From: Croceitalea dokdonensis DOKDO 023
GTDB lineage: Bacteria > Bacteroidota > Bacteroidia > Flavobacteriales > Flavobacteriaceae
NCBI RefSeq assembly: GCF_001306415.1
Contig: NZ_LDJX01000003.1
Location: 62,001-126,000 of the forward strand
Direction: 5' to 3'
DNA length: 64,000 nt
The position numbers were made by a program, and so were the translations under genes. The notes beneath the pieces are model-generated. The model ran no database searches and had not been told where the DNA came from. It saw nothing but the letters and a program-made list of their open reading frames with translations. Numbering within the stretch: position 1 is the first letter of the stretch; every line of letters begins with the position of its first letter. Positions 62,043 to 64,000 of the stretch are shown here, piece by piece.

Positions 62043-63401
62043 TTATTGGTTTAATATCACTTCTAACTGGGTTCTTCGGTTAATGACATCAACCATGGAT
62101 TGTAGGTACTCTTGTTGGCTATTGTATAGTTGTGTCTGTGCCTGCCGCAGCTCAAAACTAGTGGCCAGCCCTTCGTTATATTTAATTTCATTTTTGGTTT
62201 CTATACGTTCTGCTAGGGCCAAATTCTCCTTGGAAGTTTGGTACTGTTCTATGGAAAAAGTGTAGTCGCTCTTTGCCCGATCTAGCTGTAACCGTATTTG
62301 CTGCTCTGCTTCTGTGAGTTGGGTTTTTGCTTTTTCCAAAGCAATCTTTGCACGTTGGGTAGACGCACTCCTGCCCAAAGAACTGAAGATTGGGATGCTT
62401 AAGTCTAACCCTAAAATGGATTGTTCAAACCATTGTTGGCCAGGGCTTAAAAAATTAAATCTGTCACTGAAGGAGTTGGCACCATAGCTCAAAAAACCGT
62501 TTAAGGTGGGCAGTGCGCGGCTCTTTGCCAGTTTTAGTTCATAAAAACGCTGTTCGTTAAGGTTAAGGGCAAGCTTGTAATCTATGTTGTTCTCAATCTG
62601 AAAAGCTTGTGTTAAGAAGTTGGAATCCATGTTTTGTTCCGTTAGACTAGTTAAGTTATCTAAAAGTGTAGTTGGGTTCTCTGTATCAAGGCCCATCATC
62701 AGATTCAGCATTTGTAAGGTGATTTTTTCTAATCTAATGGCGTTCTTTAATTGATTGTCCACGGAAGCCAGCGTAATCTGCAGCTGGTCCACACTTTCCT
62801 CATCGCCCAGGCCGTTTTCAAAAATCTTTTGCGTTTCCACTAAGTTCTTTTCTAGATTGGTTTTGTTTTTTTGGAAGATGGCCACACTCTCCCTGGCAAG
62901 TAATACATTTCCATAAGCTTCAACCACCGCTTTACGGACCTCTAGGGCAGTTTTCTCCTTATTGTTCTGGCTGTAGCTCAGAAAGGACTTGGTGGCCTGC
63001 ACGCCAACAATGTAAGAACCGTCAAAAATCTGTTGTCTTAGCGTTGCCGATGCGGTCGCCGTTTGTGGCGGACCAAATACGATGGGAATAAAGGTGTCGG
63101 GATCTTGTACCACTCCTTCCGGTAAAAACTCTGGGGGCACCAAAATAGAGGGAAACTGGGCGATGGGCTGTATGATTTGGTTTTGGTAACCTACCGCTCC
63201 AGTTATTTGCGGTAATCCGCTTGCAATGACTTCCCACTTTTGCTTCTGGGCATCAAGAATATCCCTATCTGCATTTATGGCGCTATAGTTATGCTTTAAC
63301 GCGTAATTGACTGCGTCTTCCAGGGTAAAGGCCGTAGGTTGTTCCTGCGCAGTTATAAAGAAAGGTGCTATAAGCAATAGCACAATAAGGTGTAGTCGCA
63401 T
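62043..63401 (-). CDS. TolC-family outer membrane channel
   Basis: 452 residues with a signal peptide (LHLIVLLLIAPFFITAQ). Two repeats of the OEP helix-barrel pattern: TLEDAVNYALKHNYSAINADRDIL early, and QLTEAEQQIRLQLDRAKSDYTFSIEQYQTSKENLALAERIETKNEIKYNEGLATSFELRQAQTQLYNSQQEYLQSMVDVINRRTQLEV late. It supplies the exit duct for the pump. It starts 1 bp after the TetR stop, so it is first in the export part of the operon. Confidence 0.94.
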   Translation of the reverse strand: MRLHLIVLLLIAPFFITAQEQPTAFTLEDAVNYALKHNYSAINADRDILDAQKQKWEVIASGLPQITGAVGYQNQIIQPIAQFPSILVPPEFLPEGVVQDPDTFIPIVFGPPQTATASATLRQQIFDGSYIVGVQATKSFLSYSQNNKEKTALEVRKAVVEAYGNVLLARESVAIFQKNKTNLEKNLVETQKIFENGLGDEESVDQLQITLASVDNQLKNAIRLEKITLQMLNLMMGLDTENPTTLLDNLTSLTEQNMDSNFLTQAFQIENNIDYKLALNLNEQRFYELKLAKSRALPTLNGFLSYGANSFSDRFNFLSPGQQWFEQSILGLDLSIPIFSSLGRSASTQRAKIALEKAKTQLTEAEQQIRLQLDRAKSDYTFSIEQYQTSKENLALAERIETKNEIKYNEGLATSFELRQAQTQLYNSQQEYLQSMVDVINRRTQLEVILNQ

Positions 63402-64000
63402 TTATTCGTGATTAGAATTGATGATGTTGTTTAATATTTTTCTGCCTTCAGGGGTAACTATGCCACGAAGGTGGTATTCCAAATAGTTTTCCATAAGGCT
63501 GCGCATGGTAAATAGATGATTGGGGAACAAGCGGCTGTCCTTGATACTGGTTACCCCGGTAAAATAGATGCGCACCACAAACTCCACATTTAGGTTTGCT
63601 CTGTATATCCCTTGTTGAATGCCGCGCTCCACATTGTCTTTAATGCAGGTTTGCATCATGTGGAACTGCTTTTCCTTTAAGTTCCGGTGCACCTCCGGAT
63701 AGTATTTTTGCAGTTGGTATTCCGGGGAAGCGGCCTCATCGTTTAAATGTTCCATGACAAAACGCTTAATGTCATATAACTCCTCAATAGGGTTCTTGTC
63801 AAGCGTGCAAATGGCATCAATACCGTTGGATATCTTTCCAAAAAGCTGCATAGTGCAAGCTTCTACCAATTGCCCTTTATTGCTAAAGTGGGTGTAAATG
63901 GTTTTTTTGGATATGCCCATTTCTTGGGCCAAATCGTCCATGGTAACACTCTTAAAGCCTAGGTTTAGGAAGAGTTGGGTGGCGGTATGTAGAATATTTT
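63402..64000 (-). CDS. TetR-family regulator of the efflux operon (5' end outside the window)
   Basis: The frame remains open to base 64000; residues upstream of the internal ATG at 63941 (ILHTATQLFLNLGFKSVTMDD) are plainly the first helix of a TetR DNA-binding domain, so the true start lies beyond the window edge. The HTH is seen as DDLAQEMGISKKTIYTHFSNKGQLVEACTM. About 165 residues of ligand-binding domain follow. It is first in a run TetR-TolC-MFP-RND and most likely represses its own operon in the absence of the exported compound. Confidence 0.92.
   Translation of the reverse strand, partial: NILHTATQLFLNLGFKSVTMDDLAQEMGISKKTIYTHFSNKGQLVEACTMQLFGKISNGIDAICTLDKNPIEELYDIKRFVMEHLNDEAASPEYQLQKYYPEVHRNLKEKQFHMMQTCIKDNVERGIQQGIYRANLNVEFVVRIYFTGVTSIKDSRLFPNHLFTMRSLMENYLEYHLRGIVTPEGRKILNNIINSNHE

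Noticed and set aside
1-64000. tRNA, rRNA, CRISPR arrays, insertion sequences and phage genes
   Set aside because: All gaps were scanned by eye; no cloverleaf, repeat-spacer array, transposase or integrase was found.

Overview
The window reads as chromosomal DNA of a marine-type member of the Flavobacteriaceae (Bacteroidota). Supporting signs are promoters of the form TTTG/TAnnTTTG instead of -35/-10 boxes, GTG and TTG starts, many short lipoproteins and Bacteroidota-typical families (DUF3109, DUF983, DUF3078, GDYXXLXY with DUF2157, LytTR regulators, PiT with a PhoU-like tail), and the gene order yicC-gmk-nadD. There is no rRNA, tRNA, CRISPR array, insertion sequence or prophage that I can see. 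The assignment is inference from gene content, not from a marker gene.

Layout. 1-5.1 kb: the end of an S41 processing protease, MarC, a DUF3109 protein and a LytS/LytR-type two-component pair. 5.1-9.5 kb: a gene-free stretch with a probable structured RNA and two terminator-like hairpins, then class Ia ribonucleotide reductase nrdB-nrdA. 9.5-23.9 kb: a carbohydrate-oxidation region made of two mirror-image divergent units. Each has a leftward GMC flavoprotein dehydrogenase and a rightward TIM-barrel sugar isomerase-like gene. Around them lie a gluconate-dehydrogenase gamma-type subunit, a Gfo/Idh/MocA oxidoreductase, two MFS transporters, two DUF1080 (3-keto-disaccharide hydrolase type) lipoproteins and a cupin. 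23.9-36 kb: housekeeping genes (yicC, gmk, nadD), membrane proteins, a GH130-type glycosidase/phosphorylase, a phosphate transporter and dgt. 36-48.3 kb: dxs, small regulators, lipoproteins (one frameshifted), tadA, a ClC channel, a decayed TPR gene and aspS. 48.5-56.5 kb: a stress-like cluster with two Rnk/GreA-type proteins, glutamate dehydrogenase, a truncated chemoreceptor-like membrane protein and several small unknowns, ending in a soluble histidine kinase and a sigma-54 activator. 57-64 kb: a TetR-TolC-MFP-RND efflux operon, the TetR gene running off the window end.

How the parts work together. The 9.5-23.9 kb region is the most interesting. Both GMC proteins carry a C-x5-C-x3-C signature matching the [3Fe-4S] site of FAD-dependent glucose dehydrogenases, so they are probably electron-transferring sugar dehydrogenases rather than oxidases. 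With DUF1080 proteins and AP-endonuclease-2-type isomerase proteins they could form an oxidation / elimination / hydration route for glycosides through 3-keto intermediates. The substrate, the electron acceptor and the division of labour between the two units are unknown.

The second point of interest is the sigma-54 link. A near-consensus -24/-12 promoter (53953-53967, minus strand) lies between the NtrC-type activator gene and the Rnk/GreA-like gene downstream of it, which suggests local control of part of the stress cluster. The third is the untranslated region before nrdBA, which can fold into alternative structures and ends in two consecutive hairpin/T-tract signals.
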